From contig JAESQU010000022.1 in NCBI GenBank assembly GCA_016764995.1, positions 1 to 43,523 on the forward strand: 43,523 nucleotides of DNA, given 5' to 3'. The number at the start of each line of letters is the position of its first letter. The first letter of the stretch is position 1. The notes under the pieces were generated by a model. That model was not told the origin of the DNA and did no database searches. It saw nothing but the letters and a program-made list of their open reading frames with translations. Positions 14,922 to 23,444 of the stretch are shown one piece after another. Source of the DNA: SAR324 cluster bacterium (lineage in GTDB: Bacteria; SAR324; NAC60-12). The translations under genes and the position numbers were made by a program.

Positions 14922-16616
14922 TTAGAAAAGTTGTTTACGTTTGTTTGATGGCAGTATATTAAGTGCTTCCCGATACTTTGCGACTGTTCTGCGCGCGACT
15001 TTTATCCCACTTTGCCTTTCAAGAATATCCGCAATTTGTAAATCAGTGTACGGTGATTTCAAATTTTCTTTTTGCACCATTTGCTGAATCATGTCTTTTA
15101 TCCGTTTTGAAGAAACAGCCTCTCCTCTACCTTGATCAATACCGCTGGTAAAGAAGTATTTTAATTCAAATATTCCTTGAGGTGTATGCACATATTTGTT
15201 GGTGGTAATTCGACTCACTGTTGATTCATGCACTTCAATATCTTCAGCAACATCCTTTAGTACAAGAGGTCGCAAAAAATGAATTCCATGCTGAAAGAAT
15301 TTTTTTTGAAAACGCAGAATGCTTTTTGTCACTCGGTAAATAGTTTTTTGTCTTTGTTCAATACTTTTTAGCAACCATTGACCTGCTTTTACTTTTTCTA
15401 ATATATAATCTTTTGTGAGGCTCCCATCGTCTTCCATGGTGTTACTCAAATCTTTATAATAATTGCTGATTCGCAAACGAGGCATGCCCGCAGAGTTTAG
15501 CGCGACTTTATATTCGCCATCTTTTTGATAAATATAAACATCAGGAATTATGTAATGATGTGAAGGATTTGCGATGAATTCTCTGCCCGGTTTTGGCTCA
15601 AGTGACATTATCAAACGATATGATTCGATCACTTGTTCAATATCTTGTTTTTGTCTGCGTGCAATTTTTTTGAGATCCTTCGATTCGAGCAGTGCCATAT
15701 CCTGTTTGACAATGCGCGAGCACAAAGATTCGCGTTCACCCAAAATATCCATCTGAATTAAAAGGCATTCCTGTAGACTTCTGGCACCGACTCCATTTGG
15801 ATTGAATTTTTGTATAATTCCCAATACATGTTCTACGAAAGCGCAAGCCACGGTTGAAACTTCAGGTTTTTTTGCCTCTTCTTCCGGAATTTCTTCGTAT
15901 TCTTCTAATTCGGAAAGATCATCTTTTAAATTTTTTCTCTTATGAGTTGTTTTTCCTGACTGAAACCGCAGGTCTAATAAATCCGGATCAATTTCAGGCA
16001 ACTCCGGAAGTTCACCGCTTTTGTTTGTTGTGATGATTTGATTATACAAATCCTGTTGTGATTCCATCAATTCACGTATACTTGTGACGAGAAATCCATC
16101 ATCATCTATATTGCCGATCAGATACGCCCCTGTTTTATATTCAAGAGGAGTCAGTTCTTGCATGTCTAACTGCCAAACCAGGTGATCTGCCAACGACTCT
16201 GTTTGTGCGGCCGTAGCCTCGATTGAAGGACTTTCTTCATCATCAGAAGCAATGTTATACCGACGTTCCTGGTAACCTCCAAACTGTTCTACCTGTTCAA
16301 TATACTGCTGCCAGTCAATTTCATCCTGATCCTTATTTTCATGTTCATTTTCACGTGCAGTTTCGAAATCTTCCGTATCGGAAACTACTTCCGGACTTTC
16401 CGCAGTTTCTGCTGTTTCAGGAGAATCTTCTGATTTGTTGGGAAAGGTGTCCATGTCAATACCTTCTTCAAGAACTGGATTTTCGATGAGAGTTTGTTCA
16501 ATTAACTCTTCCAGTTCTGCTCGTGACAATTGCAATAGTTTGATAGCTTGTTGCAGCTGTGGTGTCATGATCAGCTGCTGGCTCATCTTCATTTGCATTT
16601 TCATCTGCATTGCCAT
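14922..16616 (-). CDS. rpoN: RNA polymerase sigma-54 factor
   Basis: 564-residue sigma factor for -24/-12 promoters. Region I is the glutamine- and leucine-rich start (SQQLIMTPQLQQAIKLLQLS, then ELEELIEQTLIENPVLEEG) that mediates activator response. Region II is long and acidic (roughly residues 55-135). Region III contains the core-binding and DNA-binding parts, with ESTVSRITTNKYV forming the HTH and the C-terminal RpoN box ARRTVAKYRE at about 541-550. All expected parts are present. lptB lies upstream, as in many Proteobacteria, with a 115-bp gap. pspA-like and rpsU follow. The often linked hpf and ptsN genes are absent. Confidence 0.96.
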   Translation of the reverse strand: MAMQMKMQMKMSQQLIMTPQLQQAIKLLQLSRAELEELIEQTLIENPVLEEGIDMDTFPNKSEDSPETAETAESPEVVSDTEDFETARENEHENKDQDEIDWQQYIEQVEQFGGYQERRYNIASDDEESPSIEATAAQTESLADHLVWQLDMQELTPLEYKTGAYLIGNIDDDGFLVTSIRELMESQQDLYNQIITTNKSGELPELPEIDPDLLDLRFQSGKTTHKRKNLKDDLSELEEYEEIPEEEAKKPEVSTVACAFVEHVLGIIQKFNPNGVGARSLQECLLIQMDILGERESLCSRIVKQDMALLESKDLKKIARRQKQDIEQVIESYRLIMSLEPKPGREFIANPSHHYIIPDVYIYQKDGEYKVALNSAGMPRLRISNYYKDLSNTMEDDGSLTKDYILEKVKAGQWLLKSIEQRQKTIYRVTKSILRFQKKFFQHGIHFLRPLVLKDVAEDIEVHESTVSRITTNKYVHTPQGIFELKYFFTSGIDQGRGEAVSSKRIKDMIQQMVQKENLKSPYTDLQIADILERQSGIKVARRTVAKYREALNILPSNKRKQLF

Positions 16617-16647
16617 GAATCCTCGCTATCCTAACTTACACGTTTGT

Positions 16648-16705
16648 GAAACTATTTTCAAAAGATACTTTTATGGATGGTACTAAATTACCTGCTAATA
16701 GTTTC
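16648..16705. repeat. Separated 9-bp inverted repeat upstream of rpoN
   Basis: GAAACTATT (16648-16656) and AATAGTTTC (16697-16705) are perfect inverted copies 40 bp apart in the 115-bp gap between lptB and rpoN. They could be a paired operator or fold the leader. There is no further support. Confidence 0.35.
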
Positions 16706-16731
16706 GCTCTATGTTGGTGTAAAAGTCAAAC

Positions 16732-17460
16732 CTACATCGTGAAAGAGGTTCCGAGGTACACTTTCCGAGCCTGATCATTTTCAACCAATTCTTCAGGAGT
16801 TCCTCCTATCAACAATTCACCTTCGTTCATAATATAGCCGTAATCAATAATTCCGAATGTTTCTCTTACATTATGATCTGTAATTAAGACACCGATGTTG
16901 CGTTGTGCAAGTTGCTGAACGATCGTTTGAATATCTGCAACAGCAATTGGATCAACACCGGCAAAAGGTTCATCCAGCAACATGATCGCTGGTTCAAGCA
17001 CCAATGCACGAGCAATTTCCGCACGCCGACTTTCACCTCCGGAAAGAGCGTATCCTTTTATATTTCGTACATGTTGTATTCCCAGCTCATGTAGCAATGA
17101 GTCTAGACGTTCCTGTTTTTCAGTACGACTTAGCGGAAGCATTTCCAAAACGGCGTTCAGGTTTTCCTCAACAGTGAGTTTCCGGAAAATGGAACGTTCC
17201 TGAGAAAGATATCCGAGTCCTGCTTTTGCGCGCTGGTGCATAGGATAACGGGTAATGTCCTGTCCGTCTAAATGAATTGTTCCCTCGTCCGGACGCTGCA
17301 CACCAACTATCATATAAAATGTAGTGGTTTTTCCTGCGCCGTTTGGACCGAGCAGACCAACAACCTGACCTTGAGCAACTTCAAGTGAAATACCTTTAAC
17401 CGCATGTCTGCCCTGATAAGATTTTTTCAGATTAGTGGCCTCTAATTTCCTTGCACTCAA
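16732..17460 (-). CDS. lptB: LPS export ABC transporter ATP-binding protein
   Basis: 242-residue cytosolic ATPase that powers lipopolysaccharide extraction from the inner membrane by LptFG. Walker A is GPNGAGKTTTF (from residue 38), the signature is LSGGESRRAEIARAL, and Walker B is IMLLDEPFAGVDPIAV, followed by the H-loop ITDHN. GYLSQERSIFRKLTVEENL is the LptB-type Q-loop region. The start codon is TTG at 17460, supported by GAGGA six bases upstream and by the absence of an in-frame ATG before the conserved region. rpoN follows. lptA and lptC are not here, whereas lptD occurs at 24199-26853. Confidence 0.96.
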   Translation of the reverse strand: MSARKLEATNLKKSYQGRHAVKGISLEVAQGQVVGLLGPNGAGKTTTFYMIVGVQRPDEGTIHLDGQDITRYPMHQRAKAGLGYLSQERSIFRKLTVEENLNAVLEMLPLSRTEKQERLDSLLHELGIQHVRNIKGYALSGGESRRAEIARALVLEPAIMLLDEPFAGVDPIAVADIQTIVQQLAQRNIGVLITDHNVRETFGIIDYGYIMNEGELLIGGTPEELVENDQARKVYLGTSFTM

Positions 17461-17484
17461 ACTATGTCCTCGGGTAACTCTGAA

Positions 17485-17513
17485 TTGACAAAAATTGAAA
17501 TTATTTGTATAAT
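17485..17513 (+). promoter_or_regulatory. Perfect consensus sigma-70 promoter for the fmdB-like gene
   Basis: TTGACA at 17485-17490, 17-nt spacer, TATAAT at 17508-17513: 12 of 12 consensus bases with optimal spacing. It lies only 25 bp from the divergent lptB start. Transcription from near 17520 would leave a leader of about 39 nt. Confidence 0.85.
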
Positions 17514-17558
17514 GTCTTCTGTTTTAGATAATTTTGATTGTAGCAGAAAGAGAACAAT

Positions 17559-17915
17559 ATGCCAATCTATGAATACCTCTGTAAAAGTTGTGGGTATGAT
17601 TTTGAAGAAGTACAAAAATTCAGCGACCCTTCGCTGGAAGAATGTCCTGATTGTGGAAAAAACAGCGCTGAACGCCAAGTTTCTATGAGTTCATTCCACC
17701 TAAAAGGTGGCGGTTGGTACAAAGATGGATATGCAAACAAAAATGCTCAATCTGAAAAATCAGAAAAATCTTCAGAAGAAAAAAGTTCCAGTAAAGATAA
17801 AGGAACGTCCACCTCAGAAAAGTCTTCTACTGTTGAAAAGTCGAAAACCACAGAAAAGAAAGAATCATCTTCAAATAAAACTTCTAAAACTTCGAGCAAA
17901 GAAAAAGCCGCATAA
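17559..17915 (+). CDS. FmdB/CxxC zinc-ribbon family protein with low-complexity tail
   Basis: 118 residues. The first ~45 are the FmdB-type zinc ribbon: PIYEYLCKSCGYDFEEVQKF, then EECPDCG, giving two CxxC pairs for one zinc. FHLKGGGWYKDGY is the family's usual continuation. From about residue 65 the protein is almost only Ser, Lys, Glu and Thr, a disordered tail of variable length common in this family. The family was named from an amide-induced regulator in Methylophilus, but its general function is unclear. A perfect sigma-70 promoter drives it. ccmB starts 39 bp downstream. Confidence 0.85.
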   Translation: MPIYEYLCKSCGYDFEEVQKFSDPSLEECPDCGKNSAERQVSMSSFHLKGGGWYKDGYANKNAQSEKSEKSSEEKSSSKDKGTSTSEKSSTVEKSKTTEKKESSSNKTSKTSSKEKAA

Positions 17916-17954
17916 ATCCAAGCTCTTCTGCTTACTTTCAATGTAATCCTACTC

Positions 17955-18632
17955 ATGCGATTGTTTTTCAGACATACTTTAATTTTAGTCTGGAAAGATG
18001 TTCTGATCGATTTACGGCGCAAGGATAACTTGCTGTCCATGTTATTGTTTGCAATTTTGACCTTGCTGGTTTTTCAATTTGCGCTAGGTGAAGAACCTAA
18101 AATGTTTTTGATGGCACTTCCAGGAGTAATCTGGATTGTGTTTCTGCTGAGTGGAGTGCTTGGACTGGGAAAGTCTTACGTGCAGGAAATGGAAACAGGT
18201 TGCATGGGAGGCTTGTTAACGGCTCCGGTGGATCGTAGTGTTTTGTTTTTAGGAAAAATGCTGGCCAACACTTTGTTTCTTCTGTTCAGTCAGCTTCTGT
18301 TTATTCCGTTATGCCTCTTTCTGTTTGAAATTGAGGTCAGAAACTGGCTGGAATTGTTTCTGGTTTTACTTCTTGGTACAGTTGGATTTAGTTCATTAGG
18401 AACCTTGCTGACAGCAATGACTGCTACAGTACGTGGCAAAGAAATGCTGTTGCCAATTCTGATATTCCCACTGATGATTCCAAGCCTTCTTTGCGTAGTA
18501 CGTCTCACGGAGTTCCTTTTTTTTGGATCCCATCCTGAAGAAATCTGGTCTTGGTGGAAATTGTTGTTGGGTTTCGACGTTGTTCTCTTTACTCTGTCTC
18601 TTTTGGGGTTTGAGTTTGTTGTTGAAGAATAA
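17955..18632 (+). CDS. ccmB: Heme exporter protein B (cytochrome c maturation)
   Basis: 225-residue polytopic inner-membrane protein. The start VWKDVLIDLRRKDNLLSML is the CcmB hallmark, then about six hydrophobic segments follow. PGVIWIVFLLSGVLGLGKSY, then GCMGGLLTAPVDRSVLFLGK, is the conserved central region. CcmB acts with CcmA and CcmC in delivering heme to CcmE during System I cytochrome c maturation. No other ccm gene is nearby, which is unusual because ccmABC are normally linked. A tRNA-Gln gene follows 73 bp downstream. Confidence 0.88.
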   Translation: MRLFFRHTLILVWKDVLIDLRRKDNLLSMLLFAILTLLVFQFALGEEPKMFLMALPGVIWIVFLLSGVLGLGKSYVQEMETGCMGGLLTAPVDRSVLFLGKMLANTLFLLFSQLLFIPLCLFLFEIEVRNWLELFLVLLLGTVGFSSLGTLLTAMTATVRGKEMLLPILIFPLMIPSLLCVVRLTEFLFFGSHPEEIWSWWKLLLGFDVVLFTLSLLGFEFVVEE

Positions 18633-18652
18633 CAATTTCCTGATAAAATCTC

Positions 18653-18680
18653 TTGCAATATTTCACTTTCCAGCTAGAAT
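18653..18680 (+). promoter_or_regulatory. Sigma-70 promoter for tRNA-Gln
   Basis: TTGCAA at 18653-18658, 16-nt spacer, TAGAAT at 18675-18680. It lies about 25 bp before the tRNA 5' end, consistent with a short precursor leader. Confidence 0.5.
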
Positions 18681-18705
18681 AAAGAGCCTTAATTACTGGT
18701 TGTTT

Positions 18706-18780
18706 TGGGGCGTAGCCAAGTGGTAAGGCATCGGGTTTTGATCCCGTGATTCGAAGGTTCGATCCCTTCCGCCCCAGCCA
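18706..18780 (+). tRNA. tRNA-Gln (anticodon UUG)
   Basis: 75 nt including an encoded CCA. The 7-bp acceptor stem TGGGGCG (18706-18712) pairs with CGCCCCA (18770-18776), with G as discriminator. The T-arm is GAAGGTTCGATCCCTTC. The anticodon loop TTTTGAT gives TTG, reading CAA. The cloverleaf is complete, with a U1-A72 first pair as usual for tRNA-Gln. Confidence 0.96.
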
Positions 18781-18852
18781 GTCATTCCAGCATTTAGCAT
18801 CCACTTTCATCTCCTTCAGTCCATCCTGCAAAGGGAATATCTCTCCCGAAAA

Positions 18853-19668
18853 ATGACTGAAATTTCAAGACTCAAATTCATTCAATGGCGCCCTATTGGT
18901 GTATGTGATACTGGTGCGGGAAAAGAACGTAAGGCCAAGATGTTTGCGAGGCACGATCTGGCCTGTGTGACGGATCCAGAAGTCAAACGTGAAAACTGGC
19001 GTCAACAACCCAAAGTTATGGAACTGATTCAGCGATACGCAAGCGAAGTGGCTGAGCTTTCAACTTTGACAAATGGAATGCAGTCGCCAGAAATCGCGGA
19101 AATTAAATTGGTTGGCGCAGTTCTCGGTCACGATCAAACACCAAACCTGAATCAGGAATCTGAGGAAGGAAGAGTGCAGTTTTTTCAGGTCAGTTTCCGA
19201 GACGGAAAAACGAAAAAAACTTCAACCAAAAAATGGAAAAAATGGTTGAAATGGATTCTACTTGCAATTGGTGCTATGATAGGAGCAATCTTGATAATAT
19301 TGATTATAAACCGAGTAGCACTGTTCACTTTAAAAAAAACACAGCAGTCCGCTGAAGCTTGTAGTTCAAACAGACAGACAATAGCATATACTGAAGAATT
19401 ACGAGAAATAAGAAAATCTGTACGGGATGAGTTAGATCGTCTTCCGGCATGGTTAACTTTCAAGGAGGCTCGTGTGCATTGTGCGGGAGGCAGGATGGGT
19501 CTTGATCAGCAGGAGCAACGTTTACTAAAGTGTTTGTTGACAGTTCGAAACCGTACTAAAAATATGTCTTCAAATGTACAACCTAATCTAAACCAAATAG
19601 AAGCTTGTGCCAGAACGCTTTGTCTACAAAATTTTCAGCATTTAGCTTCATCATGTAAACGGTTATAA
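18853..19668 (+). CDS. Unknown single-pass membrane protein
   Basis: 271 residues, not recognised. Residues about 1-126 are soluble and mixed-charge, ending in a lysine-rich stretch (KTKKTSTKKWKKW). One hydrophobic helix spans about 134-158. The remaining ~110 residues form a helical, charged domain with five or six cysteines (ACSSN, HCAGG, KCLL, ACARTLCLQ, SSCKRL). The positive-inside rule puts the N-terminal part in the cytoplasm and the cysteine-rich part in the periplasm, where disulphides could form. It has no close partner: the tRNA-Gln lies upstream and the MaoC operon starts 141 bp downstream. The ATG at 18853 has only a weak Shine-Dalgarno sequence. Confidence 0.6.
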   Translation: MTEISRLKFIQWRPIGVCDTGAGKERKAKMFARHDLACVTDPEVKRENWRQQPKVMELIQRYASEVAELSTLTNGMQSPEIAEIKLVGAVLGHDQTPNLNQESEEGRVQFFQVSFRDGKTKKTSTKKWKKWLKWILLAIGAMIGAILIILIINRVALFTLKKTQQSAEACSSNRQTIAYTEELREIRKSVRDELDRLPAWLTFKEARVHCAGGRMGLDQQEQRLLKCLLTVRNRTKNMSSNVQPNLNQIEACARTLCLQNFQHLASSCKRL

Positions 19669-19809
19669 GCTTATTAAGTAGTTTAATGTTGATTTGAAAA
19701 CGATCTAAGCTTAATTTTTTTGTGTGTGGTATTAGCTGAAAGCAAAATAAAAAACTTCTGCAAAAAATTTTAAAAAAGAAATTCTTAAGTTATTTGAAAT
19801 ACAAAAGAC

Positions 19810-20253
19810 ATGATTGACAAAAAGCACATTGGTTACGAATTCCTTCCCATCACAGTACCTGTTGAGGAGGGGCGATTAAAATTTATTGCAAAAGCACTTG
19901 GAGAAACCAGAGATATTTATACAGATCCGGATGCCGCAAAAGCAGCTGGACTTCCGGGATTACTGGCTCCACCAACCTTTCCGTTTATGTTGGAAATAGA
20001 TGCGCTGGATTTGGTGAATTTCATGGCATTGCTAGGAGAGACTCTTGAAAAATTATTGCACGGAGAAGAAAATTTCAGCTACTACGCACCAATTTACGCC
20101 GGTGAGAAAATTACTGTCCGTAAAACAATTACTGATATAATTGATAAAAAAGAAGGTACTTTGCAATTCGTGATTTCTGACAACACTTTCACCAATCAAG
20201 ATGGTAAAATTGTCGCAGAAACGCGCACCAATTATGTTTTTAGGCATAAATGA
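19810..20253 (+). CDS. MaoC-like dehydratase, N-terminal (hot-dog) half protein
   Basis: 147-residue hot-dog protein of the MaoC_dehydrat_N type, with IGYEFLPITVPVEEGRLKFI, then DIYTDPDAAKAAGLPGLLAP and YYAPIYAGEKITVRKTI. It resembles the non-catalytic subunit of heterodimeric (R)-3-hydroxyacyl dehydratases such as mycobacterial HadA. It lacks the D-x4-H hydratase motif, which is supplied by the next gene. The stop TGA overlaps the next start (ATGA), implying coupled translation and a 1:1 complex. Substrate chain length cannot be read from sequence. Confidence 0.85.
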   Translation: MIDKKHIGYEFLPITVPVEEGRLKFIAKALGETRDIYTDPDAAKAAGLPGLLAPPTFPFMLEIDALDLVNFMALLGETLEKLLHGEENFSYYAPIYAGEKITVRKTITDIIDKKEGTLQFVISDNTFTNQDGKIVAETRTNYVFRHK

Positions 20254-20678
20254 AACAAAACATGACTTTACCAACATTTGACTCAGTTAACGTGGGAGAC
20301 GAAATTCCTTCACTGTCCACGCCTCCAATCTCGCGGCATACCCTGGCACTTTACTGCGGTGCTTCCGGGGACCATAATCCAATTCATGTGGATCTTGATT
20401 TTGCAAAATCATCTGGACTGGATGACGTGATCGCACACGGAATGCTCTCTGCGGGATATCTCGGCAGGATGCTCACCAATTGGGTTCCTCAATCTGCTCT
20501 CAGGAGCTGGAAAAACCGTTTCACTGCAATGACTCAGATTGGGGAAAGTGTTACTTGCACTGGAAAAATTGTGGAAAAATTTGAAAAAGATGGAGAAAAT
20601 TTTGTCCGTCTTGAAATTCAGACGAATACGCCAGAGGCACAGACAATTGTTGCTGAGGTTGTGGTCGTATTAGCTTAA
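20250..20678 (+). CDS. MaoC-like dehydratase, catalytic (hydratase-motif) half protein
   Basis: 142-residue hot-dog protein with the R-specific hydratase 2 motif YCGASGDHNPIHVD, containing the catalytic Asp and His, then AHGMLSAGYLGRML. It would hydrate enoyl-CoA or dehydrate (R)-3-hydroxyacyl-CoA together with the preceding half protein. The ATGA overlap fixes the start at 20250; an internal ATG at codon 5 is possible. The class III CoA-transferase gene begins one base after its stop, so all three are one operon. Confidence 0.88.
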   Translation: MKQNMTLPTFDSVNVGDEIPSLSTPPISRHTLALYCGASGDHNPIHVDLDFAKSSGLDDVIAHGMLSAGYLGRMLTNWVPQSALRSWKNRFTAMTQIGESVTCTGKIVEKFEKDGENFVRLEIQTNTPEAQTIVAEVVVVLA

Positions 20679-20679
20679 A

Positions 20680-21876
20680 ATGTCCTCTCCGCTTTCAACG
20701 TTAAAAATTCTCGATTTTTCGAATTTACTGCCGGGGCCTTTTGCATCTATGATGCTGGCTGATTTAGGCGCAGAAATTTTACGGATAGAGTCACCAATAC
20801 GTCCTGATTTAGTGAGAATGATGCGGCCAAAAATTAATGGTAGTTCTGCAACTCATGCTACACTAAATCGCTCTAAAAATTCATTAGCTTTAGACCTGAA
20901 ACATCCTGGTGCTGTTAAAATTGTTCAACAATTGGTAGGTAAATATGATATTGTTTTGGAACAATTTCGTCCGGGAGTAATGAAGAGACTCGGGTTGGAT
21001 TATGAGGAACTCCGCAGACACAATCCTGCGCTAATTTTTTGTTCTCTCACTGGCTACGGGCAAACCGGACCTTACCGGAACCGTGCCGGACACGATCTCA
21101 ATTATCTCGCCTTATCAGGAGTCAGCAATTACAGTCGTCGAAAAAATGAATCTCCTGTGCCATTGGGTATACAGGTCGCGGATGTTGCGGGAGGCTCATA
21201 TCATGTGGTTATGGGTATTTTGGCCGCAGTGGTTCATCGACGGCAAACTGGAGAGGGACAGGCCATTGATATCAGCATGTCAGATGCAATGTTCAGCATG
21301 AATGTTTTTGAAGGCGCAAACTGGTTGGCTGGCGCTCCGGAAGCTCAACCGGAATCGACTTGGCTCAATGGTGGAACTTTTTACGATTATTATCAAACAA
21401 AGGATGGACGCTGGATTTCAGTAAGTAGTTTGGAACCTCAATTTTTTACGGCTTTGCTAAGCGCAATGGAACTTCCGGAAACTTTGCTGCAAACGTCATT
21501 GGATGATCCGGAAGCACAAAAGGGATTAAAAAATATACTCCGGAAAAGGTTTTTGGAACGTTCCTGGACAGAATGGGAAACTGCTTTTGCTGACACTGAT
21601 ACGTGTGTTGAATTGGTTTTGGAATTTACGGAAGCAATGGAACATCAGCAGTTTAAGGCCAGAGAAATGATTGCGGATGTTCCTGCATCAGATGGATCAT
21701 CTCAAAAACAAATCGCATCGCCTTTTAAGTTTTCTGTATGCAAAGCGGAATATCGTCACGTTGGCGTAGAGCTTGGTGAGCAAACGGATATGGTCTTGAA
21801 AGAACTCGGATATACTGCTCAACAAATCGAAAAACTTAAAAATGATGGTGCCTGTGCAGACAATAAAAATCATTAA
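20680..21876 (+). CDS. Class III CoA-transferase (CaiB/BaiF/Frc family)
   Basis: 398-residue acyl-CoA transferase or racemase family protein. LLPGPFASMMLADLGAEILR is the family's N-terminal signature, and GYGQTGPYRNRAGHDLNYLA contains the catalytic aspartate that forms the acyl anhydride. The protein is full length. Family members move CoA between short organic acids or racemise alpha-methylacyl-CoAs; the sequence does not decide which. The neighbourhood (two MaoC halves and an acyl-CoA-type regulator) points to catabolism or interconversion of branched or hydroxy short-chain acyl-CoAs. It is translationally close to both neighbours. Confidence 0.88.
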   Translation: MSSPLSTLKILDFSNLLPGPFASMMLADLGAEILRIESPIRPDLVRMMRPKINGSSATHATLNRSKNSLALDLKHPGAVKIVQQLVGKYDIVLEQFRPGVMKRLGLDYEELRRHNPALIFCSLTGYGQTGPYRNRAGHDLNYLALSGVSNYSRRKNESPVPLGIQVADVAGGSYHVVMGILAAVVHRRQTGEGQAIDISMSDAMFSMNVFEGANWLAGAPEAQPESTWLNGGTFYDYYQTKDGRWISVSSLEPQFFTALLSAMELPETLLQTSLDDPEAQKGLKNILRKRFLERSWTEWETAFADTDTCVELVLEFTEAMEHQQFKAREMIADVPASDGSSQKQIASPFKFSVCKAEYRHVGVELGEQTDMVLKELGYTAQQIEKLKNDGACADNKNH

Positions 21877-21887
21877 TTGTGGTACAA

Positions 21888-23438
21888 ATGCGTAAAAAGT
21901 CTGAGTTGACTTCTGTCACCGGAAAGCTGAATTTGCGCTACATTTTTGGAATGAAGCTGCGTAACTTTAGACAGGAAAAAAGTTATGGACTGAAGGAACT
22001 TGCGGCACTTACAGGATTATCCGCGTCTTATATAAATGAAATTGAAAAAGGTAAGAAATACCCAAAAGCAGAAAAAATAATGATGCTGGCGGATGGATTA
22101 GGTGTGGATTACGATGATTTAGTTTCAATCAGCATGACCGGCCGACTGGGTCAAATATCAGAATTATTTTTTTCTTCTTCAGTTCTGGGTTCGTTTCCTT
22201 TTCAGCTTTTTGGGATCACATTTGAAAATGTGATGGAACTTTTCACAGCGTCACCCAAGAAAGCCGCAGCTCTGATCAGCACTTTAATGGAAATTTCGAG
22301 AGCGTATGATATGAATGTTGAGCAGTTCTTTTTGGCGTCTTTGCGGGCCTATCAGGAAATGCACAACAATTATTTTGAGGAGTTTGAAGAATTGGCGGAG
22401 CAGTTTGCCATTAAGCAGAAATGGACACGATTTCCTCCACCAACTCGAAAAGAATTGATAGAGACTCTCCGTCAACTTCACGGAATTGAAGCAAGAGTTG
22501 TCGATTTCTCAAAATATCCTGAATTATCGGGGCAACGTTTTATTTTCTTGCCGGGAAAGCCTTCACAATTATTGTTAAATGATCAGCTTGCTCCATCACA
22601 GCATGTTTACTCAATGGCCTTACAAATTGGCTATTCCGAGTTAAAAATCCGCAAGCGTCTCAGAACTTCTCCCTGGAAAAAATTCGACAGCTTTGAACAG
22701 GTAATGGACAATTTTAAAGCATCTTATTTTGCGGGTGCCTTGATGATAAATCGTTTTCAGGCTGAGGAAGAAGTTAAAGAAATATTTCAGTCTGAAACGT
22801 GGGATGGTGACGCTGTTTTAGAATTGCTGAAACGCCATGAAGTTACTCCGGAAACATTTCTACACCGTCTCAGTCAGATTCTTCCCGGACTTTTCAAAAT
22901 CACAGAATTACATTATTTACGTTTTGAAAATGTGGTTGGAAAAAATGAAATTCAACTAACCAAGGAATTGAACATGCCAAGAACTTTGGTGCCGAGCGGT
23001 GTACGCTTGAATGGGCATTATTGTCGGCGTTGGTTACCGGTGTCGCTACTCAAAGATTTAGAAGCAGAACAGCGAAAGGACAAGCCTCAAAAAATACTAA
23101 TTCGTATTCAGAGAGCACATTTTATGGAGAGTGGAGATGAAGTTCTCTTTATTTCTATAGGACGCGCACTGCGATTAAGCACGAAAAAGAACCGCTGTGT
23201 CTCACTCGGATTGAGGATTGATAAAGCTTTGAAAGGTAAAGTTAAATTTTTAAATGATCCTCAAATTCCAGTTATGGAAGTTAATCAAACTTGTGAGCGT
23301 TGTCCTTTGGATGACAGTCAATGTTCTGTCAGAACTGCACCGCATAGTGTTTATTCGAGGGAAAATAAAGAGGAACTTTTGAATCAAAGACTGGAACAAC
23401 TGGTCACCGATTATCGGGGCAAAGTTCTGAAAATTTGA
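21888..23438 (+). CDS. XRE-family regulator of the ScfR/RamB short-chain acyl type
   Basis: About 516 residues. A Cro/C1-type HTH (YGLKELAALTGLSASYINEIEKG) lies in the first 80 residues. A long region with the layout of the ImmA/IrrE-like domain follows, then a C-terminal domain with QTCERCPLDDSQCSVR and APHSVYSRE, matching the cysteine region of DUF2083-type regulators (CxxC...C..RxAP). These regulators sense acyl-CoA state and control glyoxylate or short-chain fatty acid genes. The zinc-protease HExxH expected in active ImmA domains is absent: the aligned stretch reads SQHVYSMALQIG. A GTG at 21879 is an alternative start. Probable local regulator of the upstream maoC and CoA-transferase genes. 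Confidence 0.8.
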   Translation: MRKKSELTSVTGKLNLRYIFGMKLRNFRQEKSYGLKELAALTGLSASYINEIEKGKKYPKAEKIMMLADGLGVDYDDLVSISMTGRLGQISELFFSSSVLGSFPFQLFGITFENVMELFTASPKKAAALISTLMEISRAYDMNVEQFFLASLRAYQEMHNNYFEEFEELAEQFAIKQKWTRFPPPTRKELIETLRQLHGIEARVVDFSKYPELSGQRFIFLPGKPSQLLLNDQLAPSQHVYSMALQIGYSELKIRKRLRTSPWKKFDSFEQVMDNFKASYFAGALMINRFQAEEEVKEIFQSETWDGDAVLELLKRHEVTPETFLHRLSQILPGLFKITELHYLRFENVVGKNEIQLTKELNMPRTLVPSGVRLNGHYCRRWLPVSLLKDLEAEQRKDKPQKILIRIQRAHFMESGDEVLFISIGRALRLSTKKNRCVSLGLRIDKALKGKVKFLNDPQIPVMEVNQTCERCPLDDSQCSVRTAPHSVYSRENKEELLNQRLEQLVTDYRGKVLKI

Positions 23439-23444
23439 GACAGC

